NCBI GenBank assembly: GCA_016932835.1
Contig: JAFGCD010000040.1
Coordinates: forward strand, 24,669 to 88,668
Source: Sedimentisphaerales bacterium
Lineage (GTDB): Bacteria > Planctomycetota > Phycisphaerae > Sedimentisphaerales > Anaerobacaceae
Direction of reading: 5' to 3'
Length of the DNA stretch: 64,000 nucleotides
This document shows positions 49,447 to 59,474 of this stretch, piece by piece. Under the pieces are notes generated by a model that was given only the letters and a program-made list of their open reading frames with translations, did no database searches and was not told where the DNA came from. The first letter of the stretch is position 1. Each line of letters opens with the position of its first letter. The position numbers and the translations under genes were made by a program.

Positions 49447-50544
49447 CTATCGCAGCGCGCCCTTGCCGAGCAGTTCTTTCATCCCTTCCCCGAAGGCCTT
49501 GCCCATCTTGTAGTAGATTCGCGCGCTGCCGAGATAGTGATAGCCTTTTTCCGAGCCGACGTTGTAGAATTTCACCCAATCCGGGCCGTTCCACACCCCC
49601 TCCTCCACCATCTTCTCCACCTCCGGCTCCCAGAACACCCGCGTCTTAACGAATTTCACATTGCCCTCGAATTCGGGCAGCTTCGTCGCAGCCTCCTGAG
49701 CTTTCTGGAAGTCGCCCTCCTCGCTCGCCCCCAATTCGCCGATGACCACAGGCAGATCCGCCGCCTCCAGGTCCCTGCGGACATCCTTGATCAGCGCCGC
49801 CAGGCGACTGGTGTAGTTGACGTATTTTTCTTTTCGCTGCTCCCCGTCAACCATATCGTTCCAGCCCTGGAAGAAAACGAAACCTGCTAATTCGTAGCCC
49901 CTGTCCCGGTCGTATTCGGGAAAGTATTTCTTCATATCCCCTAAGACCTCTTTGACATGGCCGATCATGTCCCTGTATGCCTTGCCGTAGCCCGCCTTGA
50001 CATCTTCCATCGTCGCGTTCGCGTTGCGTTTCCTTGCGTTCTCCAGTTCCTTCTCGAGTTGTTCTGCCGCGGGCATATCCGCGCTAGGCGGAAGAAAATC
50101 CTTCCTCACGCTCCTGCCCCCCCAGCAGGTCTTGATCAGCAGCACCTGTTCGCTCATCGCCTCGCCAATTACCCACCCGAACCCGAGTTCGGGTCCGAGT
50201 TTCTTATCGCTTTGTCCGAAGCCGGGTTTCAGCTTGCCGTAGCGCCCTCCGTCCGTCGTCCATATCCAAACGTCGCTGCGCTCGCGCCAGTCGCCCCAGC
50301 GGTCTTTCCACTGCTGGTATTCCTCTGCCGTCTCGGCGTTATATACAAGGTATTCCAGCGTCCGCAGCGCCGCGTGCCCCTGCATGTTAGACTGCCCCGC
50401 AAGGATGAACACCTTAACGGGCCCTTCCTTCGACACAGGCCACGGATCTTGCTCGAACGCCGATTTCACTGCCCCGCCCCCGGCTGTGCAGGCCGCCAAT
50501 ACCGACCACACCGCCACAGCCCAAATCATCCTGCCCATACGCAT
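49447..50544 (-). CDS. Secreted acetylesterase-like protein (SASA/SGNH family)
   Basis: This roughly 365-residue exported protein (MIWAVAVWSVLAACTAGG, with a possible lipobox Cys) resembles carbohydrate acetylesterases of the SASA/CE6 group. The nucleophile motif FILAGQSNMQGHAAL is near residue 42, and VFFQGWNDM with the later GELGASEEGDF segment corresponds to conserved family blocks. Such enzymes remove O-acetyl groups from sialic acid or xylan-type sugars. AAGGAG precedes the ATG at 50544. It converges with the triheme protein gene, only about ten bases between stops, and no terminator is visible between them. Confidence 0.82.
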   Translation of the reverse strand: MRMGRMIWAVAVWSVLAACTAGGGAVKSAFEQDPWPVSKEGPVKVFILAGQSNMQGHAALRTLEYLVYNAETAEEYQQWKDRWGDWRERSDVWIWTTDGGRYGKLKPGFGQSDKKLGPELGFGWVIGEAMSEQVLLIKTCWGGRSVRKDFLPPSADMPAAEQLEKELENARKRNANATMEDVKAGYGKAYRDMIGHVKEVLGDMKKYFPEYDRDRGYELAGFVFFQGWNDMVDGEQRKEKYVNYTSRLAALIKDVRRDLEAADLPVVIGELGASEEGDFQKAQEAATKLPEFEGNVKFVKTRVFWEPEVEKMVEEGVWNGPDWVKFYNVGSEKGYHYLGSARIYYKMGKAFGEGMKELLGKGALR

Positions 50545-50643
50545 AATACTGCTCCTTATCTGTTGACGAACTGCCGTCGCCAAAAACTCAATTGCAGATT
50601 CATCCTAAGCCTCGCGCAACTCAATGTCAACCCGCCCGGTTTT

Positions 50644-50710
50644 GTCATTCCGAGCGAGGCGAAACCGAACTGAGGAATCTGTTAAAACTCCCTCTTCCTT
50701 CTCTTTCAAA
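50644..50710. repeat. Dispersed repeat of the TCATTCCGAG family, copy A
   Basis: This element begins GTCATTCCGAGCGAGGCG, continues with GAGGAATCTGTTAAAACTCC and ends CTTCCTTCTCTTTCAAA. It matches the copies at 63683-63736 and 63944-64000 over the whole 55-65 bases, and the first half is the widespread short repeat of many bacterial intergenic regions. A GGTAGGTTGTGCA tail follows at 50746 and again at 63850. Confidence 0.8.
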
Positions 50711-50828
50711 CTTTGGATTTCGCATTTCATCGGGAATGGTAGGTTGTGCACCCCGCCATGGGTCCCAAGGACCGCACACCAAAAAGCCATTTTATGGAAG
50801 CAGTTTACCGCCACGCACAAAACCGCCC

Positions 50829-53249
50829 TCACTCCTCTTCACTGTCCGTAGCCATGTACTCCCGCTGACCCTCATTAACATACGCCGGCTCGTCAGCATT
50901 ACCCGAATCGTCCTCCTCGTAGTACTCTTCTTTCGCCTCATCGCCCTCCATCTGTTCTCGAATCCGCTCGTACTCCTCCAAAGTCACAACAACTTCCCGC
51001 GCCTGAGAACCTTTGTACTCGCCCAGTATTCCCGAACCCGCCATCATCTCGATTATCCGAGACGCCCTCGCGTAACCGATATTCAGCCTTCGCTGAAGCA
51101 GCGAAACGCTCCCCCGACGAGTCTCAAGCACAATCCGAACCGCCTCGTCGAATAGCTCGTCCCTGCACATCTCCGAGGTGTCGAACTTTTTCATCTGAGT
51201 AAGCTCAGGATTGAACTGCGGCTCCGCAACGCCCTTGAGATGCTTGACGATGCCCTTTATCTCCGCCTCGTCGATAAACGTCCCCTGCGCGCGAATAAGA
51301 TCGCTCGTTCCCGGCTTGAGAAACAGCATGTCACCCTCGCCCAGCAGAGTCTCGGCGCCGTTCTGATCCAGGATAATCCTGCTGTCCATCCGCGCAGCAA
51401 CCCTGAAACCGATTCGAGTCGGCATATTCGATTTTATCAGGCCCGTCACCACCGTTGCCTGAGGCCGCTGCGTCGCCAGAACAATATGAATCCCGACCGC
51501 CCGGCTCTTCTGAGCAAGACGAACGATAAAAGCCTCGATCTCCTTCGCAGCGGTCATCATCAGGTCCGCAAGCTCGTCGATTATGATAACGATATACTCA
51601 AGCTTCTTCGGAATCTTGGCGTCCTCTTCCGCGTTGCTCGGATTGAACCGATTCGCAATCTCCTCGGCCCCGAGAGAATTGTAATCGGCGATATTCTTCA
51701 CCTTGGCCTCCGCCAGAAGAGCGTAACGCTCATCCATCTTGACCGTAGCCCATTCCAGTATCTGGGCCGCCATCTTCGTCTCCGTCACTATCGGGCACAT
51801 CAGGTGTGGAATTGTATTGAATGCAGCCATCTCGACCATCTTCGGATCGATCAGGATCATCTGCACCTCGTCGGGACGCTTCGTCAGCAGAATGCCTGTG
51901 ATGATGCTGTTGATGCATATGCTCTTGCCAGAACCCGTCGTGCCAGCAATAAGCAGATGAGGCATCTTCGTCAGGTCCGAAACAAGAGCTTCCCCTGCCG
52001 AATCCTTCCCAAGATACAGCGGTATGTGCATCTTGCCCGGAGCAGAACCCGCAAGCTCCATCATGCTCTTGATGCGAACTTTTTCCTTCTCGCTGTTGGG
52101 AACCTCGATCCCGATTGTATGCTTGCCCGGCAGCGGAGCGACAACGCGCACCGCCCCGACACCGAGAGCACGAGCCATGTCGTTCGCCAGCCCGCTGAAC
52201 TGGCTGACCTTAACCCCCGCCCCAAGCTCGAGCTCGAACATCGTAACAACAGGACCCGTATCCGCCGCAACAACCCGCGCATTAACATTGAACTCGCCCA
52301 GCAAACGCTCTAAAGCGCTGGCCTTGGCCTTGACAACTTTCTCCTGAACAGCAGTGAAACAATGCTCGCCTTCAGCAAGCAAATCCAGAGGCGGCAATTC
52401 GTAATCTTCATAGCTCGGCTGTGTAACAGGCCGGCGAACTGCAGCAACCTTCGCTTGCGCCGGCTTCTCGACAGAAACGGCCTTGACCGCAATCCTCTCC
52501 GCCGGATGTTCTATAGGTTCCGCCGTACTTGACGTACGAACCCGGCGAGTCAGATCGTTGCGGACTACCATCGGTTTCTGTCGCGAACTCAAACGCTGCC
52601 ATATCTCGCTTACTACCACAGATTGCTGCTTCGCTGCCGACCACGCCGGCACAACCAGACCGAGCATAGCACGGGCCCCGTAACCGAAATAACCCAGAAC
52701 CGTCAGCACAAAACTGTCCGCCAAAAGCAAAAAGCCGACCACCCACGTCGCACAAATCAATATCAAAGTCCCCAGCCACGCGAAATTGCTCCGCAGCAAC
52801 GCCGCCGCGCCGGCCCCGAGAACTCCGCCAGAACCCATCGGAAATCCGAAAAACCTGTAAGGCCATAAGCACTGAAAAGTCATCGAAACCGCCGTAGTCA
52901 GCAGCACCAGACCTGTCGCACGAAAAACCAGTTGACCCGTCGGATGCTTTGTCATCTTCGCAACCAAAGAGCAGATCAGTGTGATAAGTATGACAAACGC
53001 CCCAGGACCGAGGTAGTAAAGAAGGTAATACGCGCAAGCCGCACCAATCCAGCCGCACCAGTTCGCCGTCGGAGAATTATTCGGAGAAACGAACGGGCTC
53101 GGCCAATCACCGATATCGAAACTCACGCAACTGCACAGCAGCACAAAACATGCCACAATCCCAACGCACCCGAACGCCACTCGCACCCCCGCATGAACCT
53201 TCTCACGCTCGGCCTTTTTTCTATAAGAACGTTTCTTGCTCTTTCGCAC
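50829..53249 (-). CDS. ftsK: DNA translocase FtsK/SpoIIIE
   Basis: The 806-residue septal motor protein pumps chromosomal DNA during division. Four N-terminal membrane segments (about 25-45, 68-90, 105-125 and 140-190) are followed by a moderately long basic and Pro-containing linker, then the RecA-like motor with Walker A GTTGSGKS (about residue 435) and Walker B EYIVIIIDELADLMM. The C-terminal gamma winged helix (AVRIVLETRRGSVSLLQRRL) reads KOPS-like sequences. After it comes an acidic Glu/Asp-rich tail of about 40 residues. The start is GTG at 53249 with a weak AAGG upstream. Neighbouring gyrB and dnaN may reflect proximity to housekeeping replication genes. Confidence 0.96.
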   Translation of the reverse strand: MRKSKKRSYRKKAEREKVHAGVRVAFGCVGIVACFVLLCSCVSFDIGDWPSPFVSPNNSPTANWCGWIGAACAYYLLYYLGPGAFVILITLICSLVAKMTKHPTGQLVFRATGLVLLTTAVSMTFQCLWPYRFFGFPMGSGGVLGAGAAALLRSNFAWLGTLILICATWVVGFLLLADSFVLTVLGYFGYGARAMLGLVVPAWSAAKQQSVVVSEIWQRLSSRQKPMVVRNDLTRRVRTSSTAEPIEHPAERIAVKAVSVEKPAQAKVAAVRRPVTQPSYEDYELPPLDLLAEGEHCFTAVQEKVVKAKASALERLLGEFNVNARVVAADTGPVVTMFELELGAGVKVSQFSGLANDMARALGVGAVRVVAPLPGKHTIGIEVPNSEKEKVRIKSMMELAGSAPGKMHIPLYLGKDSAGEALVSDLTKMPHLLIAGTTGSGKSICINSIITGILLTKRPDEVQMILIDPKMVEMAAFNTIPHLMCPIVTETKMAAQILEWATVKMDERYALLAEAKVKNIADYNSLGAEEIANRFNPSNAEEDAKIPKKLEYIVIIIDELADLMMTAAKEIEAFIVRLAQKSRAVGIHIVLATQRPQATVVTGLIKSNMPTRIGFRVAARMDSRIILDQNGAETLLGEGDMLFLKPGTSDLIRAQGTFIDEAEIKGIVKHLKGVAEPQFNPELTQMKKFDTSEMCRDELFDEAVRIVLETRRGSVSLLQRRLNIGYARASRIIEMMAGSGILGEYKGSQAREVVVTLEEYERIREQMEGDEAKEEYYEEDDSGNADEPAYVNEGQREYMATDSEEE

Positions 53250-53405
53250 GCGCGCAATACCTTTAACAAGTCCTATAATAAACGTATTCTAAGGGCAACC
53301 AAACCACCTGTCCAGTCTTAAGGACTTACATATATCGGCTCCACCGCGCAATTCTCTGCAAATTTGTACCCGCCGGACCTCAGCCGGACACCGGCAAACG
53401 CAACC

Positions 53406-54671
53406 TCATGCCCCCAAAAACACGGGCTTGATATGACGCTCGTAAATGTTCTCGGTCACATTCTCGCCGATAATATCCGCGTACTTGTCCAATGCATCCG
53501 TGAACTTGCGACCCATCTCCGCGGCAACCTTATATGACACATGAAGAAGCTGCCGAAAATCAGGATTGTAATCCCCGCAACCCTGGTCGTGCCGCAAAGC
53601 CCCGGCAAATCGTGCCCCGTCCCAGCCGCTAACCTCTCGAACGCGCGGAAGCCGGGCAGGATTAATGTCGATCACCGTCTCGTAAGGCCCGCAAAGTTCA
53701 TCTATTCGATTCAATGCCCGCTCGTAAATCCCTCTGGCAATGGCAAGTCCGTCCGCCCCGCCCATCGCAAGACCGATCAACTCCTCGAGCCAGGTCGTCC
53801 CGGCTGTCTTGATATGAACACCGGCGTCAAATTTCTTCAACGCCCCGTGGATAGGCCCGTAAATCGAAAACTTGTCGCTGCCGGAATGAACGCTCAGCTT
53901 CAGTTCGTCAGGCAACCCGAACTGCTCGCGAGCGAAAGAAATAACCGCAATGTCACGCTCGAATTCCGCCTCGAACTTGCCCGCCTTGCCCGCATAATCA
54001 ACACCCTTGTTGAACCGCCCCGAAAACTTCGGCGCAATAGTCTGAACCGGTATGCCCTCATCCGCAATCGCAGCCAGGATAAAAAGCAAATCGGCAGGAC
54101 TCTGAGCCTCGTCCGTCTCGTCCATCGAAACTTCGGTGATAAACATACCCTTGCCCTTGACCGACTCGATATGACGGTAAATCCTGCCCGCCCTCTTCAC
54201 CGCAAGCAAGTATTTGCCCGCCGCGACCCTGATCGACTCTTTCGTAATCTCAAGAGGCTTGCAAATGCCTCCCAATTCCACCCTGCCCGCATACTTGCCG
54301 TACTTCTCGACAAACGCATCCACCACCCGCGGCTCGGAGCTCCTCGCAATATAGTCGGCAACATCCAGCGTGAAAAAGTCACTCGCCTTGATAAATTCAT
54401 CCACGTCCTCCATACCTATGTGGTCTGCATCGACAAAATACGACCCGCCCCACCCGCACTGTCGTACCGCATCGTCCGCCTCGCGACGCACATTCATAGC
54501 ACGAGTCCCTATTATACGGTGCTCACGCTGTGATTTGTTCCAGACCGGAGTAATCTCAATCCCATGCTCCGAGGCCTTCATCACCGATCTGAGCTGAGCC
54601 TGGCCCTGATGCCCGAACCGGTCCCCCAGGCCGAATGAATACTTGTCGAGAACCATACGCTCATTCTTCAT
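53406..54671 (-). CDS. uxaE: Tagaturonate epimerase-like protein (UxaE family)
   Basis: The 421-residue protein resembles the hexuronate epimerase UxaE, which interconverts D-tagaturonate and D-fructuronate and replaces the UxaB/UxuB oxidoreductase route in Thermotoga-like and some planctomycete galacturonate pathways. Family-like blocks are KYSFGLGDRFGHQGQAQLRS at the start and LSVHSGSDKFSIYGPI in the middle, with a conserved acidic VDADHIGMEDVDEF segment. I recall these from family members and cannot confirm by search. It lies 13 bases after an alpha/beta hydrolase gene, suggesting a small pectin- or uronic-acid-related operon. Cytoplasmic. Confidence 0.72.
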   Translation of the reverse strand: MKNERMVLDKYSFGLGDRFGHQGQAQLRSVMKASEHGIEITPVWNKSQREHRIIGTRAMNVRREADDAVRQCGWGGSYFVDADHIGMEDVDEFIKASDFFTLDVADYIARSSEPRVVDAFVEKYGKYAGRVELGGICKPLEITKESIRVAAGKYLLAVKRAGRIYRHIESVKGKGMFITEVSMDETDEAQSPADLLFILAAIADEGIPVQTIAPKFSGRFNKGVDYAGKAGKFEAEFERDIAVISFAREQFGLPDELKLSVHSGSDKFSIYGPIHGALKKFDAGVHIKTAGTTWLEELIGLAMGGADGLAIARGIYERALNRIDELCGPYETVIDINPARLPRVREVSGWDGARFAGALRHDQGCGDYNPDFRQLLHVSYKVAAEMGRKFTDALDKYADIIGENVTENIYERHIKPVFLGA

Positions 54672-54684
54672 GCCCGATCTCCAT

Positions 54685-55761
54685 TCATAGGTGTTTCTTC
54701 AGCCACGTTAATGTCTCTTCCCACATTTCAGGCGTGTAATCATGCCCGATGCCCTCATAGACCACCCCGCGAAAGTTTTCCGCCTTGTCGTACAGCTTAT
54801 ACAAATGTTCGGCGAACGCATTGATCACCCGCACCCCGTCCGCCGGCGAACCGCTGTCGCTGTCGCCCGTAAGAGTCAGGTGAGCCCGAGGCGCAATCAG
54901 CCCGACAACCGACTCGGTGTCTATCCCTTCCTTGAGCATATTCGGAACGTAGTAATAAATGCCGTGCGCCCGAACGTCGCCGTGCGCAATGAGGTTCTGG
55001 TACCGCGTAAGGCAGCACACGCTCACCGCGACCTTGACCCGCTCGTCCAGCGCCGCCGCCCACCACGTCCGCGTCGAGCCCATACTCATACCCATCGCCG
55101 CGATACGACCCGAATCGACTTCCGCACGCGAGCAAAGATAATTCAAAGCCAGCAAATCGTCGCGAACCATCATCCCCCACAACGTCTTGCCCTGCCACAA
55201 GAATGTCTTGAAAAGCGATGCCTCTGTCGCGCCGCCTTCTTCCCGCTCGCCCGCCGGACCCTGGAATCGGCGATCCCCGAAAGAATAAGCATCGATACCT
55301 AAAACAACATACCCCTGACGAACCAGCGCCTCACCCGTCGCAAAACCCAGCTTGCCGTAAGTGGGCTTCAGCAGTTCTTCCTTGCCCCGGTCGTAGAGCC
55401 CCCCGTGCTGATGATGATACAGAATCGCAGGACCCCGACCCTCGTGCCCGGACGGTATCAGAATATAGCCGTAAACCATATCGCCGACTCCGTTGTCGAA
55501 CGAGAACCGCTCCAGCCGATACCCCTCTTTCGATTCTTTCCCCTCAATCGTAACTTCCGGCGTAAACAGCTCCGGCAGATCACCCAACAGACGCTGTAAC
55601 TTCTTGCGAAGAGACACTTTGCGATTGTCCCACGACCCCGCAGACCGCGGCAAGGCAGTCGCAAAAGCCTTGAATCCGCCCTTCAAAAAAGTCGGCGGCA
55701 ACTCCCTCGACAATCCCGATGAAAGAGACGCCAAAACAATAGGCACCAATGCGAAATTCAT
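54685..55761 (-). CDS. Exported alpha/beta hydrolase (acetyl-xylan-esterase-like)
   Basis: The product has about 358 residues with an N-terminal hydrophobic signal (FALVPIVLASLSSGLSREL). The alpha/beta hydrolase core has the nucleophile elbow GMSMGSTR, an oxyanion-loop HHQHGG, and a C-terminal catalytic His in GIGHDYTPEMW. The arrangement resembles prolyl-oligopeptidase-like esterases and the polysaccharide deacetylase/xylan-esterase group in planctomycete loci. AGGA with 6-base spacing supports the second of two adjacent ATG codons, at 55761. It precedes the epimerase gene on the same strand, 13 bases apart. Confidence 0.8.
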   Translation of the reverse strand: MNFALVPIVLASLSSGLSRELPPTFLKGGFKAFATALPRSAGSWDNRKVSLRKKLQRLLGDLPELFTPEVTIEGKESKEGYRLERFSFDNGVGDMVYGYILIPSGHEGRGPAILYHHQHGGLYDRGKEELLKPTYGKLGFATGEALVRQGYVVLGIDAYSFGDRRFQGPAGEREEGGATEASLFKTFLWQGKTLWGMMVRDDLLALNYLCSRAEVDSGRIAAMGMSMGSTRTWWAAALDERVKVAVSVCCLTRYQNLIAHGDVRAHGIYYYVPNMLKEGIDTESVVGLIAPRAHLTLTGDSDSGSPADGVRVINAFAEHLYKLYDKAENFRGVVYEGIGHDYTPEMWEETLTWLKKHL

Positions 55762-56018
55762 CATAATTCCTTTCCAGCCGATGCCACCGGCAAACCGAAT
55801 AATACCTGTTTTTCTCGCGAACATTATGGCCGGTAGATAGTAAATGATAGTAAGGATTTGGTAAACAACTAAAACCGACTGGCGATTACGGAGAACAGAA
55901 CATAGTAAAAACCATCCCGACGAGGTCTGGATTCTCCATAAGTCCTGTAGGGGGACGCCTTACCGCGGAGTCCTTAGGACCACAGTTTTGATTTTTGAAC
56001 TTTGACTTTTGAGTTAAT
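55762..56018. other. Intergenic region with repeat-like segments
   Basis: No gene. The part 55942-55980 (GTCCTGTAGGGGGACGCC, then a CGGAGTCCTTAGGAC end) resembles short GTCCC/TAGGGAC-type segments at 63742-63830. A second patch, 55988-56015, is an A/T-rich TTTGACTTTTGAGTT string. Both look like intergenic repeats. Confidence 0.5.
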
Positions 56019-56055
56019 AAAAAAAGACCCCGCAGCGCATCCGTTCGCCACGGGG
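56019..56055 (-). terminator. Intrinsic terminator after the TPR protein gene
   Basis: On the minus strand CCCCGTGGCG pairs with CGCTGCGGGG (ten pairs including two G-T wobbles, 8-base loop) and is followed by TCTTTTTTT. It is about 90 bases past the stop at 56147. Confidence 0.88.
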
Positions 56056-56146
56056 CAATGAAAAAGTAACAAAAACTTACAGCTTAACTCGGACTAACCA
56101 TCAACCCTCACCACGTCCGGCAGGCCTTTTTGTACTCCTTCTGAAT

Positions 56147-56818
56147 TTAACCGGGCCGCCCGGTATCCAACGGATCGCGAGGCACTCGCACGATAACGCC
56201 GAGACGGCCTAATTCGCCGGCAACTTCCGACTGCCTCGGATCAAGACGAAAACTCTGCTTGAAATACTCTTTAGCAGTCTCCTCATCGCTATTGTTCAAA
56301 TAGTAATAACCAATTTTCCTGTGAGGCTCGGCCGATTCGGGCGAAAGCTTAACCGCCTGACGATAACATGCCAGAGCATACTCCGGGCAGCTCTCGCCCT
56401 CGAACGCCGCCGCAAGTTTCATCGTCTCCTTGTAAGAAACATCGACCTGATCTATAAACTGCTTCGCTCGAAGCACCGCACCGGGCTGTTCCCCCTGGTC
56501 CGTCTGCAGCTTGACTATCGCAGCCTGGGCCTGCCGATGAGCAGGGTCAAAACGAAGAGCGGTGTCAAGGTGATATTCGGCCTCCCGGTAAAGTCCGTCC
56601 TTCCGGTAAGACTGGCCTAACGCGAAATGAACTTTCGTATTCTCGAATTTGCGCTCGAGTTCGGCAAGCAAACCGGCCCGTTCGCCTCCGCCAGATGTTG
56701 CCGTGACCGCCTCGCCTCCGCCCGATTTAACGGCACCCCCGTGACAGCCGAAAAGCAAAACCGCACAAACCACAGTCGAAAAAACAAAAAAGGCTTGACC
56801 TCTTACATGACCCGTCAT
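56147..56818 (-). CDS. TPR-repeat lipoprotein
   Basis: The 223-residue protein has a lipoprotein signal (FFVFSTVVCAVLLFGC). Two to three tetratricopeptide repeats follow: KVHFALGQSYRKDGLYREAE, ALACYRQAVKLSPESAEPHR and EETAKEYFKQSFRLDP. TPR lipoproteins are usually scaffolds in the periplasm, often for envelope or secretion complexes. The start at 56818 has GGAGG 6 bases upstream; an earlier frame start at 56851 lacks it. It is downstream of gyrB and upstream of a clear terminator. Specific role unknown. Confidence 0.83.
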   Translation of the reverse strand: MTGHVRGQAFFVFSTVVCAVLLFGCHGGAVKSGGGEAVTATSGGGERAGLLAELERKFENTKVHFALGQSYRKDGLYREAEYHLDTALRFDPAHRQAQAAIVKLQTDQGEQPGAVLRAKQFIDQVDVSYKETMKLAAAFEGESCPEYALACYRQAVKLSPESAEPHRKIGYYYLNNSDEETAKEYFKQSFRLDPRQSEVAGELGRLGVIVRVPRDPLDTGRPG

Positions 56819-56978
56819 CGCATGCCTCCGTTGCAAACGCAACCATTTCAACTAACTGTTTGCCAACACCATAATCTGGCACATCCCGCGAATCTCTGCA
56901 AGCAGAAATTCGAGGAAATCAAATCTTTTTTCGGACCCTGCAAAATAGTCCAAATCAATATCGAGCCGGAAACCGAAC

Positions 56979-59456
56979 CTATACGTCTAAATTCTGAACC
57001 TCCAGAGCGTGTTCCTGGATGAAGTTGCGGCGCTGCTCGACGTCCCCCCCCATCAATATGCTGAACAGCCTGTTAGCCTCGCCCGCATCCTCGACCTTGA
57101 CGTTCAGTAGCGTCCGAGTCTCAGGGTTCATCGTCGTATCCCACAACTGCTCGGCATTCATCTCGCCAAGACCTTTGAAACGTTTGATTTCGATCCTTTG
57201 GCCCCCTATCTGCCGAACCGCGGAGCATATATCGCCCAAAGAGGCTACCTCATAAGTCTCTTCTCCGCGAACAAGCTGAAACTTTGTCGCAAGAGCCTCC
57301 CCGGAAACAGCCCTCGCAGGCTTCAGCAGAAAATCCTTCAAATCCAGCCCGAATTCATCTCTGAGCTGCTCGGTTATCTCGTTAATACGCAATACTTCAT
57401 GAAGCTCTTCGCCGGCAATCCCGCTTTCGTCTTCGGCCCCCTCATCTGAGGAATTCGCCCGGCCTTTGAGCTTGTCCAGACGCTGTTCGTACTTGTCCAG
57501 CGCATATAGAATCTCGTCCTCTTTTCCGTCCACAAGAATACGAAATCGAGGCAAACCGCCCTTGGAGGGATCGTAATAGGCCTCGACAAAGCCCGCAAAC
57601 TCAATCCCACGCCGACTCAGAACCCCGATAAGCCGCTCGGCCTCCGATAGAACCTTCACAAGCCGCGCAAATTGCTCGCCCGAAATCGCACCCTTGCCCG
57701 ACCCACCCTTGCTCTTCGCACCCTTGGCCCCGTCGCCGTTTCGGATTATAAGACAAGTACCCTCCAAACCACGCTTAATCATACGCTTGCGCATCTTGTT
57801 CTCTGTGAGGATATACTCCGACTTCTTCTGACCCTTCACCCTTATCTCATACAAAGGAGGCTGCGCAATGTATATCATCTCCCGCTCGAACAACTGAGGC
57901 ATCTGCCTGAAGAAAAACGTCAGCAGGAGCGTCCGAATGTGAGCGCCGTCAACGTCCGCATCGGTCATTAGAATAACCTTCCCGTACCGGCACTTCTCCA
58001 AATCGAACTCGTCATTCCCGATGCCCGTGCCGAGAGCGCTGATGATAGTGCGTATCTCGTCGTGCGCCAGCATCTTCTCAAGCCGAGCCTTCTCGACGTT
58101 AAGAATCTTGCCCTTCAAAGGCAGAATCGCCTGAATATTCCTGTCACGACCCGCCTTGGCCGAACCGCCCGCCGAATCGCCCTCAACGATAAATATCTCA
58201 GTCGTGACTTTTTCCTTGCTTGCGCAATCCCACAATTTCCCCGGCAGATTCGTCGAACTAAGCACCCCTTTGCGGCGTGTCAATTCCCGCGCCTTACGCG
58301 CCGCAACACGAGCGGCGGCAGCCTGAATAGCCTTGTTCAGAATACGTTTGGCGTCCGCGGGATGCTCCTCCAAAAAATGACCCAACTGTTCGTTAACAGT
58401 CGTCTCAACGAAACTGCCAACCTCCGGATTCGTCAGGCGAACCTTCGTCTGAGCCTCGAAATGAGGATCCGTCAGCTTCACCGCAACGATCGCCGTCAGA
58501 CCCTCGCGCAAATCGTCGCCCGTCGTTACCTGGCCGTTCTTAACAAGGTTGTTATTCTTGGAATAAGCGTTCATCGTGCGGGTCAGAGCCGTACGAAAAC
58601 CCGAAAGATGAGTCCCGCCGTCAATGTTCCGGATATTGTTCGCAAAGACCAGAACGTTCTCGCTGTAACCGTCGTTGTACTGAAGCGCAACTTCGCAACT
58701 CAGCATAGCCTCCCGGTCCTCGCGGGCGAGATAAATAACGTCGCGATGCAGCTTCTCTTTCCCCTCGTTAAGATGCTGAACAAACGCCTTGATGCCGTCG
58801 TCGAACTTGAAGACCTCTTTCTTCTTCGCCCGGTCGTCGCAGAACGTAATCTTGATCCCGGCGTTCAAATACGCCATCTCTCGTATGCGCTTCAGAAGCG
58901 TATCGTATTGGAACTCAACATCGCCGAAAATCTCATTGTCGGGCTTGAAACCGATCTTCGTGCCGCACTTCGTCGTCGAGCCGATCTCCTTGACTTTCCC
59001 AACGGCGATGCCCCGCTTGCACTCGAAATGATAATGCTTACCGTCACGATACACGTCTGCCTCGAGCCATTCGCTCAGCGCATTGACAACGCTGACGCCG
59101 ACCCCATGAAGCCCCCCGGCAACCTTGTAGGCGCCGCTGTCAAACTTGCCGCCGGCGTGAAGCTTCGTCAGAACCACCTCCAGGGCGCTCATATTCGTCT
59201 CTTTATGAACCTCCACCGGAATACCGCGACCGTCGTCCTCGACTGTGCAGCTGCCGTCGGCGTGTATCCGAACCATAACGTTCTCGCAGTAACCCGCCAG
59301 CGCTTCGTCGATAGAGTTGTCGAGAACCTCGTAAACCAGATGGTGAAGACCGCCGATCCCCCGGTCGCCTATATACATATCCGGACGCTTGCGAACCGCC
59401 TGAATCCCCTCAAGGACTTTTATCTTACTCGCATCGTAATCTTGCTGCTTAGCCAT
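56979..59456 (-). CDS. gyrB: DNA gyrase subunit B
   Basis: This is the ATPase subunit of DNA gyrase, 825 residues. The GHKL ATPase domain includes VLDNSIDEALAGYC and GGLHGVGVSVVNALS. The TOPRIM domain includes EGDSAGGSAKAGRDR and DADVDGAHI, and KGLGEMNAEQLWDTTM near the end is a conserved gyrase block. An insertion of roughly 170 residues between TOPRIM and the tail, as in E. coli GyrB, explains the length. It follows DUF721 and dnaN on the same strand, a classic order except that recF and dnaA are absent from this position. Confidence 0.98.
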   Translation of the reverse strand: MAKQQDYDASKIKVLEGIQAVRKRPDMYIGDRGIGGLHHLVYEVLDNSIDEALAGYCENVMVRIHADGSCTVEDDGRGIPVEVHKETNMSALEVVLTKLHAGGKFDSGAYKVAGGLHGVGVSVVNALSEWLEADVYRDGKHYHFECKRGIAVGKVKEIGSTTKCGTKIGFKPDNEIFGDVEFQYDTLLKRIREMAYLNAGIKITFCDDRAKKKEVFKFDDGIKAFVQHLNEGKEKLHRDVIYLAREDREAMLSCEVALQYNDGYSENVLVFANNIRNIDGGTHLSGFRTALTRTMNAYSKNNNLVKNGQVTTGDDLREGLTAIVAVKLTDPHFEAQTKVRLTNPEVGSFVETTVNEQLGHFLEEHPADAKRILNKAIQAAAARVAARKARELTRRKGVLSSTNLPGKLWDCASKEKVTTEIFIVEGDSAGGSAKAGRDRNIQAILPLKGKILNVEKARLEKMLAHDEIRTIISALGTGIGNDEFDLEKCRYGKVILMTDADVDGAHIRTLLLTFFFRQMPQLFEREMIYIAQPPLYEIRVKGQKKSEYILTENKMRKRMIKRGLEGTCLIIRNGDGAKGAKSKGGSGKGAISGEQFARLVKVLSEAERLIGVLSRRGIEFAGFVEAYYDPSKGGLPRFRILVDGKEDEILYALDKYEQRLDKLKGRANSSDEGAEDESGIAGEELHEVLRINEITEQLRDEFGLDLKDFLLKPARAVSGEALATKFQLVRGEETYEVASLGDICSAVRQIGGQRIEIKRFKGLGEMNAEQLWDTTMNPETRTLLNVKVEDAGEANRLFSILMGGDVEQRRNFIQEHALEVQNLDV

Positions 59457-59474
59457 ATTCGCTTTCTATCCTGC

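Noticed and set aside
51240..52313. 357-codon plus-strand open frame across ftsK
   Set aside because: Antisense to the motor domain of ftsK; residue composition (many His and Arg) is that of a shadow frame.
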